Shown here one piece after another: positions 21,471 through 34,049 of a stretch of 64,000 bases of DNA. Origin of the DNA: Synaphobranchus kaupii (taxonomy: Eukaryota > Chordata > Actinopteri > Anguilliformes > Synaphobranchidae); contig CM056391.1 of NCBI GenBank assembly GCA_029718625.1, forward strand, positions 21,241,218 through 21,305,217, read 5' to 3'. The translations under genes were made by a program, and so were the position numbers. Within the stretch, counting starts at the first letter, position 1. Each line of letters starts with the position of its first letter. The notes below the pieces were generated by a model. The model saw only the letters and a program-made list of their open reading frames with translations. It was not told the origin of the DNA and ran no database searches.

Positions 21471-23832
21471 GGAGAGAATGCTTTTGAGACGCTCGATTAG
21501 TACAGTTGTATGCAGTGTTACAATAGGATTGTGAAGACAGAGCAGAATATAACATGCAGAATATAACATGCAGAACATGCCATAATGAATTCAACACTAG
21601 TGACAATAAGAATTGCGATCTGATTGCGATGTGTCTAATATTAGCCAAATTCACACATTAAAAGGAGGAGAATGGCTGAGAATGTCAAGGCCATTGCTAG
21701 CCACTTGAGGTACCGCCTATGGGTTCCGCCCACGTCCCGCCCCACGTCCCGCCCGTTCCGTCTATGGTTCCCGCCCCTCAAAGTGAGTGAAATGACCGGC
21801 AGTAACCCGACTCAATCTGTCCCCTGATTGGTCCTGAACAAATGTCAATACCCTGTCCAAACGACACAATATTTTAAAAAATCAGCACATGCACAGGCAT
21901 TAGATGAAGGAAAGGCACCTATTGCAATAAAAAAAATTTTTGTAAAAAATTTATTGACTGAGTATTTTGACCAAATTGCTGCCGTTCACTTACATGGGGA
22001 AAGACCTATACTGGAGCCAACCGCAGTGGCGCTAGTGAGCAACGGCACAATGGCGGCTCCCAGGCCAACCAGGAAGTGGGCTTCAAAACGAAATCCCAGT
22101 CTTGGCCCCTTGCCCATATCCGATACCTGTGTTTACACTTGCTTAACACTTGAAACAACCCGCATGCGTACAAGAGGGTTTGGTTACCGAAACGAAGAAA
22201 CGAAAAAACGAAAGTAAACAACCAGCCGGCACTTTCTCGCAATGGACGCAAACGAGACCGAAATAATAATTCAAGCAATTGCTTTCCGAAGCATCTTTAG
22301 AGGTCCGCAAAATATATATATATATATATATAATTTCACTTGCGCCGTTTTTTTTCCACCGGAGAGTAGTTGTGCACGTGAAAGTAACGTTATACGTCAT
22401 TAAAATGCAAAAAAGTACAAGATCGTCGCATTTTCAATGACGTGCAAATCACAATGACAGGGAATATCCGATCTGTCCGTTTAGATGGCAGTCGCATTGG
22501 CAGATATCCGATTCATATCAGATTTATTTCCACATATGATTGAGGCCTGAAACGGATCTGAGAATATCCGATTCCATGTGCTTTTTTCCTGTTTACACGT
22601 TCATAATACATATCCGATCTGTGCCAAATTCCGCAAAAAATCGGAATTGGGTCACTTTTACCAGGTAGTGTAAAGGCAGCCTTAGAGACTTGAAACTTGG
22701 CACACTCATCATAAATGTATGAAATGAAGAGTGTTTAAAATCTCACCTCAATCAGCCTCATGGTGGTGCTACAATTAAAATTTATATTTATTCACAGTTT
22801 TAATGTAATATCTCCCACACCCTTTGTACAATTCACACCAAATTTGCTATGAGTATTCCCTGGAAGCACGTGTATTTGCAGGCACAATATCATGAAAGTC
22901 CACCATATTGGATTTTCTGCTAATTTGCATAATATGCAAAATAGTTTTTTCCCTAAGGCTTTTTTGTTTCTTGACCTATTTGGACCAGACTTATCAATAT
23001 CATTAGTGTATACTTGCTAACTATAATCCAGCTATATCGGACAATAACTACAGGAACTGTGAGCCAATCAATGTGAGATTGGGCGTGGCCTATCAGATAA
23101 ATGACCATAACTCATAGACCGTTCATCCAATTTGAACAAAACTCGAGAACCACGTTTGTGAGATACCATGCATGCCAAAGTATGGATGCATGCCAAAGTA
23201 TGTCCAAATCCGTCCACTGGGGCCACTATAAACCTTAAAAATGTTTTTCTAATTAATGGCTCAATACAATCCTGAAATTGTATATACATGGTCCAGGGCT
23301 AGAATTAATGAAATTGGCCATGACCTATCACCAGGGCCACCAGGTTATCTTAACCACACGCAGGGATTTAAACTCGTAATTCAATTGTTATCATCTAGTG
23401 GGGCTCTGTAGGCACTCAAACAGCACAATCAAGTGAATAATTATCCAATTGAAAGGAAAAAATAAAAAAAATTATGCAATTGGAGTTGCTAATTAAAACA
23501 TTAATAAAGAAAACACTAATAAAAACAATTAGTTGACATAGTACATGTGAAGGCTGCAAAAGACCAGCTCCGTCTCGTCTCCATCCGAAGCCTGAGTGCA
23601 GAGAAACCCACCTGCCGACAAGTTAGTGCAATTAGCTGACGCAACTGCCGTCCTGCATGTTCGAGCAAACAAGCCTATTCACTGCCCTCGCATTCTCCCT
23701 AACGTTCTTTATTTTGTGCATCAAGAAGTAAACGTGAGTACAGTTATTTATTACTAACGCAGCAGTTATGTTGAATTTCCAACAAGTTGAAAGAAGTAAA
23801 AGATAAATCAGGTGAAATGATTATTATTATTA

Positions 23833-25400
23833 TCACGGGTGCATTTTGTGATCTAGCGGAGAATGCTGAGACAAAATAGCCCCCACCCCCAACTCTGAGG
23901 CATCCACCTCTACCACAAAGGGGAGGGAGGGGTTGGGAGTAACAAAAATGGGTTCGGAACTAAACCTTTTTTTAAGCTCCGTAAAGACCGCCTCAGCCCT
24001 AGGATTCCAGAAAAAACGCAACCCTGAGGTTTTCTTTGTAAGGGCTGTGATAGGAGCAGCTACCGTGCTAAAATTACGGATAAACCGTCGGTAAAAATTG
24101 CCAAAGCCAAGGAAACGCTGCACCTGCTTCACGGAGAGCAGAGTTGGCTAATTCTCCACGGCCAAAACTTTCTCGGGATCCATCTGGACCTTGCCCTCCG
24201 CCACAATGAACCCCTGAAACGAGACTGAGTTGACATGAAAAACACATTTCTCAGCCTTCACAAATAATTGGGCTTCCAAAAGGCTCTTTAACACCTGTTT
24301 GACGTGAATGATATGCTCAGAGAGACTAGCGGAGAAAATCAAGATATCGTCTAAATACACAAACACAAATTTCTCTAACATCTCCCTGAGCACATTGTTG
24401 ACAAGTGCCTGAAAGACAGAGGGGGTGCTAGTGAGCCCGAAAGGCATGACCAGGTACTCGTAATGTCCGTTGTGAGTATTAAAAGCCGCTTTCCATTCAT
24501 CACCCTCCCAGACACGCACCAAGTTGTACGCGTTCCGAAGATCGAGCTTAGAAAAAAACTACGCCCCTTGGAGACACTCAAAAGCCGAGTTCATGAGCGG
24601 AAGCGGGTAACGGTTCTTTATGGTAATGTCATTTAGTACCAGGTAGTCTATACATGGCCTCAAACTCCCATCCTTCTTTTTTTTTATTTTGTTTCTGATT
24701 TTTCCCCATTTTCTCCCAATTTAGTAGCCAATTGAGCCCCTATTCTAATTCAATTCCCCCCATGTAGCAACCGCTAGAGAATCACCGCTACACAACCCCG
24801 TCAGCCGGCGGTAGGACGGGAGGGCGCCACGTCCTCTTCAGGGCGCGACTCCTCCTAGCTCCTGACCGTGATTCCAGCCCGCCCAGGGCCGCTATGCGCG
24901 CAGCGATTCTCTCCGAGCCCCTCCCCCCACCCGGAAGCAGCCGCCAATTGCTGCTCCCACAGGGCGCCGGCCATGCTCGGATCTGGCAGGACCGGGGCGC
25001 GAACCCCGATCCTCGGAGCACAACCGCACCGACTGACAGTCGGCGCTTTTACCGCTGTACTACCGCGACGGCTCTCTCCCATCCTTCTTTTAACAAAAAA
25101 AAATCTGGCCCCTGGAGGTGTGGGTTCCCTCACGGCCCCTGGAGCTTAGGTTACCTCACGGAAAAAGAATCGGGCAAGGGGAGAAGAACCTTGGGAGCTG
25201 GTGCTTGTGGAACTGGAGGTGTTGAGGTGACCGTGAGTTGGCGAATACTCTCAGCCAACTCCCGGAACCAGCCCTCCTGAACACGCATTTGGTTAGCTAA
25301 TTGCGCTTGATGGGTTCTTCCTTAGCAGCCATGATCTGATCCTTATCTAAGGGAGTCGCTGATCCTTCCATGTAGGCTTGGGTGTACTGTAAGGGGGTCG
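23833..25400 (-). pseudogene. Ty3/gypsy retrotransposon pol remnant
   Basis: Reading on the - strand, fragments in order are: a region resembling the gag start (about 25350), a large deletion, the start of reverse transcriptase with FFFVKRRMG (about 25095), a SINE insertion, RT palm with [14 protein letters not shown] and the catalytic YLDDIL motif (about 24350), then the connection domain ([14 protein letters not shown]) and the start of RNase H ([14 protein letters not shown]). In-frame stops occur near 24561 and 24146. RNase H is cut off at 23833 and no integrase follows. The element is dead and 3'-truncated. Confidence 0.88.
24681..25075 (-). mobile_element. tRNA-derived SINE inserted in the gypsy remnant
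   Basis: Flanked by a perfect 16-bp target duplication CTCCCATCCTTCTTTT (24665-24680 and 25076-25091). On the - strand it starts with a tRNA-like head: A box TAGTACAGCGG, then B box GGTTCGCGCCC. It continues with a GC-rich body of about 200 bp and ends in an A-rich tail. The perfect duplication indicates it is younger than the gypsy fragment it interrupts. Confidence 0.88.
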
Positions 25401-26120
25401 GGTAGGAGGATCAGACGGGACCAGAATAGGATATGAGAAATTACCCACGCAAGTGAGTAATAATTAGAAAAGAAAAATATAAAGATGGGACAAAAACTCC
25501 CGAACAAACTAACAAAATGAAACGTCTTTTATAACACAGGACGATACTCTAAACTCAAGTAGAGAGATACACTGAGAGAGAAAATCATCTTGTAAAGTAC
25601 CGAAAACAGAAATAACCCCAATAGCTCTGGGTGAACTCGAATAACAAGCAGATGCAAAAATAAAGGGAGAATAATCCCGGCGTGAGCCAAAAATAAAACA
25701 ACCCACAGAATGGGCAAACTCGCAGAATTAAGCAGTGCGAGAAAAATAAACTGGTAGCAAACCTCTAGCTCAGATAAATGTCAGAGACAAAACAAGAGGC
25801 GAATAACTAAGCACAATGGTAAAATAAACTGAAACTAGAGAAAATAGGAATCTAACCTAACTAGGAAGTTCCTGAATGTTTGTCAAAGACAAAAATCCAG
25901 TCCTCCGGCTATACTTTTTTTACCTGGCTTGGTGAAATGTAGCAACAAAGACACAAAAGCACCGGAAGGCGGAAACAGCGTGCTTATATAGCACAAAGGA
26001 AACCAGGAACAGGTGCGCCAGGTAATGAGCGGAAGACAGGAAAACACGGAGCGGTCGGCGAAAAAGAAATCGGAACGCCAGCTCACGGCTGCAGAAAAAC
26101 ATAAATGCAGAGATGGAATG
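25400..26120 (-). mobile_element. Probable 5' LTR region of the gypsy element
   Basis: This segment sits where the 5' LTR should be for the - strand pol remnant. It contains, on the - strand, a TATA-type promoter word CTATATAAGC at about 25985. TGGTCCCGTCTG near 25415 could be a primer-binding site. The matching 3' LTR was not found, so the borders are tentative. Confidence 0.4.
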
Positions 26121-28393
26121 AATGATAGTAAAACCGTGAAACGGATCTTTGTGTTTTAATCTAATGTTTCTGATTATATCTTAATTACGTATTAATGGTT
26201 ACATATTAATTAATGTCTCAACGCAAACCGCAATGTCAGGTACATTGTATACTGTACTAATAATTATATAATTATATTTATACTATAAATAATATATAAT
26301 AGTATTTATACTATAAATAATATACTCAAGTATAATAATATAAATAATTATACTCGAAACATTCAGACAGTTTTGCATACTTCCAGGTAGGAGAGGAGTG
26401 GTAGTGGGGGAGTGGAGGAAATGTGGTGGGGAGTGAAGAATATTGGGACGCACCCTTAGAAACTACCCCGGTTTTCCCACCCATGCCAATAATGCAATTT
26501 TCAACTTTCAAAAGACAAATTGTTAATCAGAAAATTTGAAAAACGAGTTTGAATTGTTAATTTTTCTATAATTTCAAGGATTAAAAATTTTTAAATTGAA
26601 ATATTGAATCCAATTAAATTTTTCAATTTGAGATACTGTATATGCATCAGGAAATCTAATTGATAAACGTTACACAGACCTTTAAACCAAGCAGCAGCCA
26701 TGATAGTGGTGTTAGATATGCCAATGAGGAAGACAAGACTCTACCTTTGTGTTGCACCTGGAAATCCTTACCATCTAATTACAAAGTGTGTTGTGTTTAA
26801 ATACTTATTAGATTATTAATGATGCTGTACTGTTTTAAATTAAAACATAGTTTGAACAGTATAACATTTACTAAAGCTAAACCAGAAAAGATGCTATAAT
26901 TTTCATAGGAATAAAAAAATAATGTAAAATATGTATTATTCATTACAACACATTTATTTGCAATTTCTTTTTCACACCTTCAATACAATAGACATTTAAA
27001 TTAATTAAGATAACCTTTTTGCCTGCGGTTTTTACACAACCTGGCCAATAGGGAATCACTTACTCACTTATTTAATAAGTGACTGAAATTTTTTATTTCA
27101 CCTATCCTCCTGGCTGTGGACCTGAGATGTAGGCTAGTGTGTGTTTTTCCTTTGAACCTCCAACAACCATCTTTGGGGTTTAGGCCTGCGGTTGGGAAGA
27201 TTTCCTTAATCACCCTGACATGAATCTAAACATGAATTAACCACCAAAAGGTTGGTCTACAGGGGTAGTTTTTATCCATGTTAGCAATAAATTGATTCAC
27301 TTATATAAATAACTTCCTTTCAAAATAAATACTAAGAACACATCTGTTTTGACAAATAAAATAATTAGCCACCCTTGATGGTATACAGCATGAGCATGTA
27401 TGGCATTACCCCTTACAGTCCAGTGAAAATCTGGAATACTTTGGGCTTGTGGCATTTGCTATTTGTTAATCAACCAGAAATTTAGCCACTTCTTAGAGAA
27501 ATAATCTAATTTTCATCACTTAGTTCACTGACCTATTAGTTGTGCTTTATGTAACTATTGCCACCATGTAACTATTACATTTTTTAAATCCAGATTTCAT
27601 GTATCACATTAAAACATTCGTTACTGTATGGTTTAAACAAATTTATTATTTAAATATGAAGGTATGTATAAATATATATATTTTTTAATTTAAACGAGAG
27701 AAGGAACAATAACATTTAGACTGATTTGATAACAAAAGATTGAGGCTAACACATTACATGTGTTAAAACATTACCATTTTATTGTACATTTCACAGCCTA
27801 AATAAATGTTTCTGTTTCATTGCTCGGCTACAAAAAAGATTAGGTCAAAATTTACATTAATAAATGTTGCCTGTATTAAAAGCTTTTCGGTTAAGTGTAT
27901 TGATGTTCCTGCTATATCTTGTGAAAGACTGATATACGATTTAACTGAAACTGAAAGCTTGTTCAAGGTTTTCTCTCAGATAACAGAGTACAGTTACAAA
28001 GATAAGGCTAATTCACTCAAATTACCTGCAAAGTAGCTTGCTTTTGCAGATAAAGGGTAGCATGCTGGTTTCAAATGTATATGTCATGACTGGACTGAAG
28101 CACTTTGCTTTCCATGGTAACCACCACTCCACAGTAGGGTTGCACTAGCTTATCACAAACACACACTGCTCATTTCACAGGAAATACATCAAACAGGCAC
28201 CTAGAGTAGATGCTATTGTATCGGCTGTTCTATTGGTCTGCAGGGTTTTACGCAAGTTGTGAACACAGAATGGAAATCTGGGGTGCTTTGTAAGTTGCTA
28301 TTTACAAATCATCCCTCACATCTAACTAATTAGGTAGTTTAAAAAACTTACTGTGCCCTACATGCAACAGTGAATTTAGTTTTGCTGGACATA
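26121..28393. other. AT-rich intergenic sequence
   Basis: Very AT-rich, with palindromic ATAATATAAATAATTATA words at 26260-26350 and no recognisable gene, transposase or RNA. Confidence 0.6.
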
Positions 28394-28953
28394 CAGTGAG
28401 CACCATAATTCATTGGACAGTGACACATATTTTGCTATTTTGGTTCTGTACTCTAGTACTTTGAGTTTGAAAGGATATAATGACAATGAGGTTGAAGTGC
28501 AAACTGTCCGCTGTTCCAGTGTAATTTACAGCTAAATCTAGTCCCACCCCCCAATTCCCATAGAGATCCTTTCAAGTGCAGAGAGGTCATAGTATCGCTT
28601 GTAGGAGTAACAGAAAATAAGATATCAAGAGTCTTTTGATATTGTTGGGTCACAGACATCAGGAAGTCATGGCATGCAAGGGATATGTGACCAAATATTA
28701 AAAATCATAACTTTATTCTACATTATGTTAAACTGTCCAATATCTTTTCATGCCCGAAAATGGGGGGGGACTATGTACAAAAGGTTCTATAATTTCTAAA
28801 CAGTTCATCCAATATGGATACCCTCAAATTAAAGCTGACAGTCTGCACTTCAACCTCATTGTCATTGTATCCTTTCAAACTCAAAGTGCTAGTGAGTACA
28901 GAACCAAAATAACAAAAAATGTGTCACTGTCCAATGAATTATGGTGCTCATTG
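28394..28953. mobile_element. Tc1/mariner-type MITE
   Basis: 560 bp with roughly 120-bp inverted termini starting CAGTGAGCACCATAATTCAT (left) and CAATGAGCACCATAATTCAT (right, reversed). It is flanked by TA on both sides (28392-28393, 28954-28955), the Tc1/mariner target duplication. No transposase inside. Confidence 0.8.
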
Positions 28954-29062
28954 TATTTACTTGTCACTTGTGCCATTTTTCAATTGTATTCATTCATGTG
29001 GTTTTTAAAATGATTTCCAGTGTTAACTGTAATGAGTTTCGGAAATCCTACTGCGTACTTGT

Positions 29063-29446
29063 CATCAATGCAGCTATAGTATGCACACACAGGAGATCAA
29101 TGCAGCTATAGTATGCACACACAGGCGATCAATGCAGCTATAGTATGCACACACAGGCGATCAATGCAGCTATAGTATGCACACACAGGCGATCAATGCA
29201 GCTATAGTATGCACACACAGGCGATCAATGCAGCTATAGTATGCACACACAGGCGATCAATGCAGCTATAGTATGCACACACAGGCGATCAATGCAGCTA
29301 TAGTATGCACACACAGGCGATCAATGCAGCTATAGTATGCACACACACAGGCGATCAATGCAGCTATAGTATGCGCACACACAGGCGATCAATGCAGCTT
29401 ACACACAGGCGATCAATGCAGCTATAGTATGCACACACAGGCGATC
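29063..29446. repeat. 32-bp minisatellite, 12 copies
   Basis: Twelve units of a 32-bp motif beginning GATCAATGCAGCTATAGTAT and ending in CACACACAGGC. Copies 9 and 10 carry extra CA dinucleotides; copy 11 is shortened by loss of the TATAGTATGC part. The other units are nearly identical, suggesting recent expansion. Confidence 0.95.
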
Positions 29447-30357
29447 GGGTTGGGACTCAGGGACTGCACACTTTCCAGTTTTACCATCACACACCATGAT
29501 GGTTAAATAAAACCCAAGAACTTCCAAGCACACTGTGGAATAGAAGAGTGTGAGACAGCAGCAGGCCTCCACTGGGCAGGATATATGCTTCAGTGGAGCA
29601 TATATCCTCGACTATATCACCAAGACTATGGGAATGGTTCAGTAGTCAATTTCTCACCGACTGTGATTATTATGGACTGCTTTCTGTTGAACTGTTTGCC
29701 ATGGAATCACAAAGCACTTCTGTATATCCCCCGATTCATACCACTCTGAAATGCACAGCAATACAGGAGTGTTTTTGTAGCAAACCTAAGTTACATTTTC
29801 TACCTTTCTGCTTTAAACCATTACTTTTAGAAAGCCTGAATGGTGATTTAAACCAGTAGGATTTGTAGCATACATAATACTTATAGTAATCTATAGGTGA
29901 ATGAACAGGAAGGAGTCGTCCAATTGAATTAAAGACAAAGAAAATTAAATTAGGCTGTCATTGTATTACTAATGCAAGCAGGTGTTACTTTTTGTTTCTT
30001 AACAACACGATATTCACCATTGTTGAATTTGACAAATTAGTATTGCAAGAAATAATCATTTAAAACAATAAATTACTGAGAAAAAGCACTTTTCCATTAA
30101 ACATAATCTGAATTTTGCGGTGAAACTGACTCTGCTTTACAAAGCAATACTGTTTGAGGGTAAACAACCAAGATAACCCCTACAATGGACACCCAATGCC
30201 ACCATGAAATTGTAAAAGTGGAAAATGACCAGGATAAAAATCTGCAGGTGCAGCTGTTACCATTGGTATACCAGAGTGTATTGCCATGGTAAAACCACGT
30301 CCACACAAAAACAAATATTCCATTTCCAGTAAAGAGAAAGATTCATGAGTCATGTTT

Positions 30358-30443
30358 CTGGACACCTGCGCCTACACAATGCTCCTGTTTTTTTTTTTTA
30401 AAACACATTTTAGGTTATGCTGGCCCAAGTTCAGAGAAGTGAA
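30358..30443. mobile_element. 86-bp retroposon with 17-bp target duplication
   Basis: The segment CTGGACACCTGCGCCTACAC through GGCCCAAGTTCAGAGAAGTG contains an internal run of T. It is flanked by a perfect direct repeat ATTCATGAGTCATGTTT (30341-30357 and 30444-30460). A nearly identical second copy is at 32060-32140. Long variable target duplications are the mark of LINE-driven retroposition. No tRNA promoter boxes are evident. Confidence 0.65.
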
Positions 30444-32059
30444 ATTCATGAGTCATGTTTTTCTTTTTAGTTCAATGAGAACAAATGCCTCCCTCAACTG
30501 ATATTGGGTCCCCACCATTCATTACACTTTTGAATGGAAAAAACATCATTATAGCAAACACACAACCGTGTTGAGAAACAGCATCATTATGCTAAAAATG
30601 GTTACCTTTATGGTAGCTTGGAATCCATAAATAACACATTTTTCTTTTCAACTGTACCTCCATTTCAGCATGAGGCCTCACCTTTATGGAACTATTGATT
30701 AGTGAGCCAATTGTTTGGTAACCAGGCTCATCTGACAGATTGCCTACTGAAGCACATAGCTCCAAGAATAATCTTTAAATTGTTATCCAGTGTAATTCTG
30801 AGAAATTCAGTATTTATTAAAAAAAAGAATGTTGTAGTTTTTAGTGTTTGGGTTGATCTGAACTATTTTGATGGTAGGAAAAAATGTCTGTCCCTGCAGT
30901 GCTAGAGCACTTCTTCTTCTTCTTCTTGTGAGATTATTTTGTTTCCACGTATTTAATGAAATGTAGTTTGATAATTTAAAATATATTAATCTGTTAATCA
31001 AATCTAAACTTAATTCATTACATATCGGATGTTGCATTTAACTTTTCAAGCAAATATTTAAACAATTTTAATGTATTCAGTTTGATTCATAAAAGTGTCC
31101 TTGAATGGTCAACATTGATATGTATTGCATGGCATTTACCTCTGAAATAGGTCAAATACAGTATACAGTGGAAGCATTTGACTATGTTCAGGGTGACATA
31201 CATATTATGATCCAACAATAAAAAAAATGTTCTTGCATTAAACATCATCAGTGTCACAGTCATAGAGGAATAATTAATTAACACCACAGCGACCAAGCTA
31301 TTATGGGAAATTTATAGCAAACACCGTGACACGGTGTGTCCACTTATCCACAGTGGTGCAGATGAATTGGTTACATTAATGCAGCTCATCTGCCAGAGGG
31401 TATACTTGAAGGACAGCCGCTCAGGCCAGATTAAGACCCAGCTAGTGCACCTGCCAAACAGACACCTCTAACTAGCACACAAAAAAATGGTCCTATTTTT
31501 CTGATATCACTTCCCGGAAGAATAGTCTATACATTCATTTTCACATAGGTCCAAAGGATCAACCTTGATGTTATATTCTCCCAGCAGAAAATGAAAGAAC
31601 TATGAATTGGCCCTTTCAGACATGCTGTACCTGTAAAATTGTGCTTATAGCTTTAGAAAATGTGACCGCTCAGGTGGTCATTAAAAACAGATTGTTTTCT
31701 TCCAGTGTGACTCTCCAGTGCAGGACTGTAACAGAAGCTCCCGTGGATTTATACTGCTATCTGTCACTCCCATTAAAGTATAGGGCACAACAATATTAGG
31801 GACACAACAACACGTTGTGTGCTTTTCTACTTCTCTGTTAAAGGAGGTTATCATTGAGAGGCATAAGGAGAATTGGGGACGATGTCGTCGTAAGCCTAAC
31901 TGGATCTGTTTTATATAAAAGTGAGGTTAGGTAACAGGGGTAGTTATATTTCCAACTGATAAAACCAACTGTCAGCCATGTTACCTGACCCATCTGGGTG
32001 ACACATGAAAACATGTCACAAGAGGGTTGGTTTCTTCTGCAGTGTATATTCAGTCACAG

Positions 32060-32140
32060 CTGGACACCTGCGCCTACACAATGCGCCTGTTTTTTTTTTT
32101 AAAACACATTTTAGGTTATGCTGGCCCAAGTTCAGAGAGG
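32060..32140. repeat. Second copy of the 86-bp retroposon-like sequence
   Basis: Same orientation as 30358-30443, with two or three differences. No clear target duplication flanks it, so it may be part of a longer source sequence. Confidence 0.65.
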
Positions 32141-33546
32141 TGTTGTTGCACTCAGTCAATAAGCTAACCCAAATACAACCACCTATTTCTGTAGGTACGT
32201 AGGGCCAATAATCAATTGAAAAATGAAAACTCTAATCACAGATTGCAAAGAAATATGAGTCTTCTCTATATAAATGGTTTATTTTAAGCTCACATACTTA
32301 CAAATTAGTGTTTAGGTACATAAAACAAAGAGACAAGATGCGCAGACATTACAATCTCATTTAGACAATCCCATTAGGTTCATTTGTCTCCATCTACCCA
32401 GCAGGATAAGAAACAGAGATTATCAATTAATGTCTCAGGCATTGTCTATTCACTTAGATGTCGTCAAGATGGCTTTTCCAAATCTTACAATAGCAAGCAA
32501 TAGATCACAGTCCCAATTAAAAATCCTTATGCAACTGATTAAAATAGCATGTATGAGTTTGCTCAACTTTCAAGGTTGAAGGTTCTGTGGATTACAAATT
32601 CTAAGCTCCAGCGACAAGTCTTTTACGTTGCAGTTGCTAAACCTGCAGTTCATTTAAAATCCGTTCGGTTTTCCTATTTCGTAGAATCCAAGACCTATGA
32701 TGAGGTCAGGCAGGGCCAGTTCCAGACGGTGTGCTCTTTGTTGTCAACGTTATTCACAAAGTGTAATTCAGCAGTCTTTATTTTACACTGTTGTCTGTTA
32801 GGATTGTTTGCTGCTCATGAGTTTTAATTCATTACTCATAATCACATACCTTTTAAGACCCAATCCCATGTTGCTTTAACATGACACTAATATTAAATAA
32901 CCATTGAGATGACATTTGACTGAACAATATGTTCCTTAGGCTTGTGGATTGGCCTGGTAATTAAGTGGACTTATAATTGGGCGTGGTTGCCATGACAATG
33001 CCGTTGTGAAGGATGAATCAGTCCTTTTGTGCCGTCTGTCCACTCCTGTCATCATATAACTAATGCCTGGGAGCAGCTGGGTAGGAAATAGGATCCTTTT
33101 GGTCATGGTAACCTTTCCCAGGCTTATCAGAAAGCAGGTAATGTGATGCAGCACATAAGTACAGTATGCTAAATAACCCAAAATGTTAAGCGGTCCCTTC
33201 TATAAGTGACCTTGATGACTAAACTCAAATTTGTCCTTGAAGCCTTTTATTTTACTACAATTCCTGTTTTCAACCAAAAAGTGCACTTCATAACATTAAA
33301 AGCACTTTATCTGCACTGACAACACAACCATGACATTGAAAAATGCATATTAAAATATTTAGAGAGAAACCATCAGGAGGAACTATAAGTAATGAAAGGA
33401 TGCATTTGTGAAAGGATGATTTCAAAACATCTTATTTTATAAATCAGTATTTTTTCTATGCTTATATAGAGTTTATGGGCAATTATCTCTTTGTCTCTGA
33501 CAGAATCATAATTCTGAGACTATTACAATGCCTCCATTAATGGTTA

Positions 33547-33566
33547 CCCCCCCCCCCCCCCCCCCC
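33547..33566 (+). repeat. Poly(C) run
   Basis: About 20 consecutive C residues, followed by a short CT-rich stretch. Likely unstable in replication and in sequencing, so its length is uncertain. Confidence 0.9.
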
Positions 33567-34049
33567 TTCCCCCTCCCAATTCTTTACCCTATATCAACTT
33601 TCAATTGCTTCAGAATATCAAGAAATATGCAATGATTGGCAACTGACCGGCATTACTTAAGACCTTATAAATCATGTACGTGACGAGGCAGAAAAAAACC
33701 TGCTGGTGTGCCATACTAGTTATGGGTGTAGTGTGGGGCCATTTTCCCCAACTCTCCACTAGAATTTTTGCCATTCATCAACAAAGGAACAAGCAGTGTT
33801 TTTACCACTCACTATCAAAAATGAATGGAAACAACCATGAACTATTCTATAAATCAATCAAATCATGCTGCAGGGTTTTTTATATCCAAACAGAAACATG
33901 AGCACGCTTGTATTTTACTTATTACTATTTTAGCATGCATTTTTAATTATACCATAGAATAGGCTGACCAGATGTCCTCTTTTTCTGGGATATCTCTTAT
34001 TTTGGGGACCAAAAAATATCTGTCCAGGTGGGATTTCTAAATTCCTAAG

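Larger units (their letters stand above)
17124..22681. mobile_element. PIF/Harbinger-like composite element with TTA target duplication
   Basis: Inverted termini GGCCGCATTTACACTGC (left) and, on the opposite strand, GGCTGCCTTTACACTAC (right) are flanked by TTA on both sides (17121-17123, 22682-22684). A 3-bp TTA duplication with GGC-starting termini points to PIF/Harbinger. Subterminal words such as ATATCCGAT recur near both ends. I find no transposase, so it is non-autonomous and has acquired or been invaded by other sequence. Confidence 0.7.
17035..23330. repeat. Old interspersed repeat interrupted by a 5.6-kb insertion
   Basis: Sequence to 17123 (TTTGAGCCCGAAGGGCTGG, then TATTTATT runs) resumes at 22685 (GAGACTTGAAACTTGGCACA). 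Removing the insert plus one TTA joins them as GGTACATCTTAGAGACTTGA. Family not identified; the right-hand limit is a guess. Confidence 0.45.

Noticed and set aside
25010..25075. Possible tRNA gene on the - strand
   Set aside because: A and B boxes are present, but the sequence continues into a SINE body with an A-rich tail and target duplications, so it is a tRNA-derived SINE head and not a functional tRNA.
24868..25280. GC-rich + strand frames of 93-128 codons
   Set aside because: They are the reverse strand of the SINE body and gypsy fragment.
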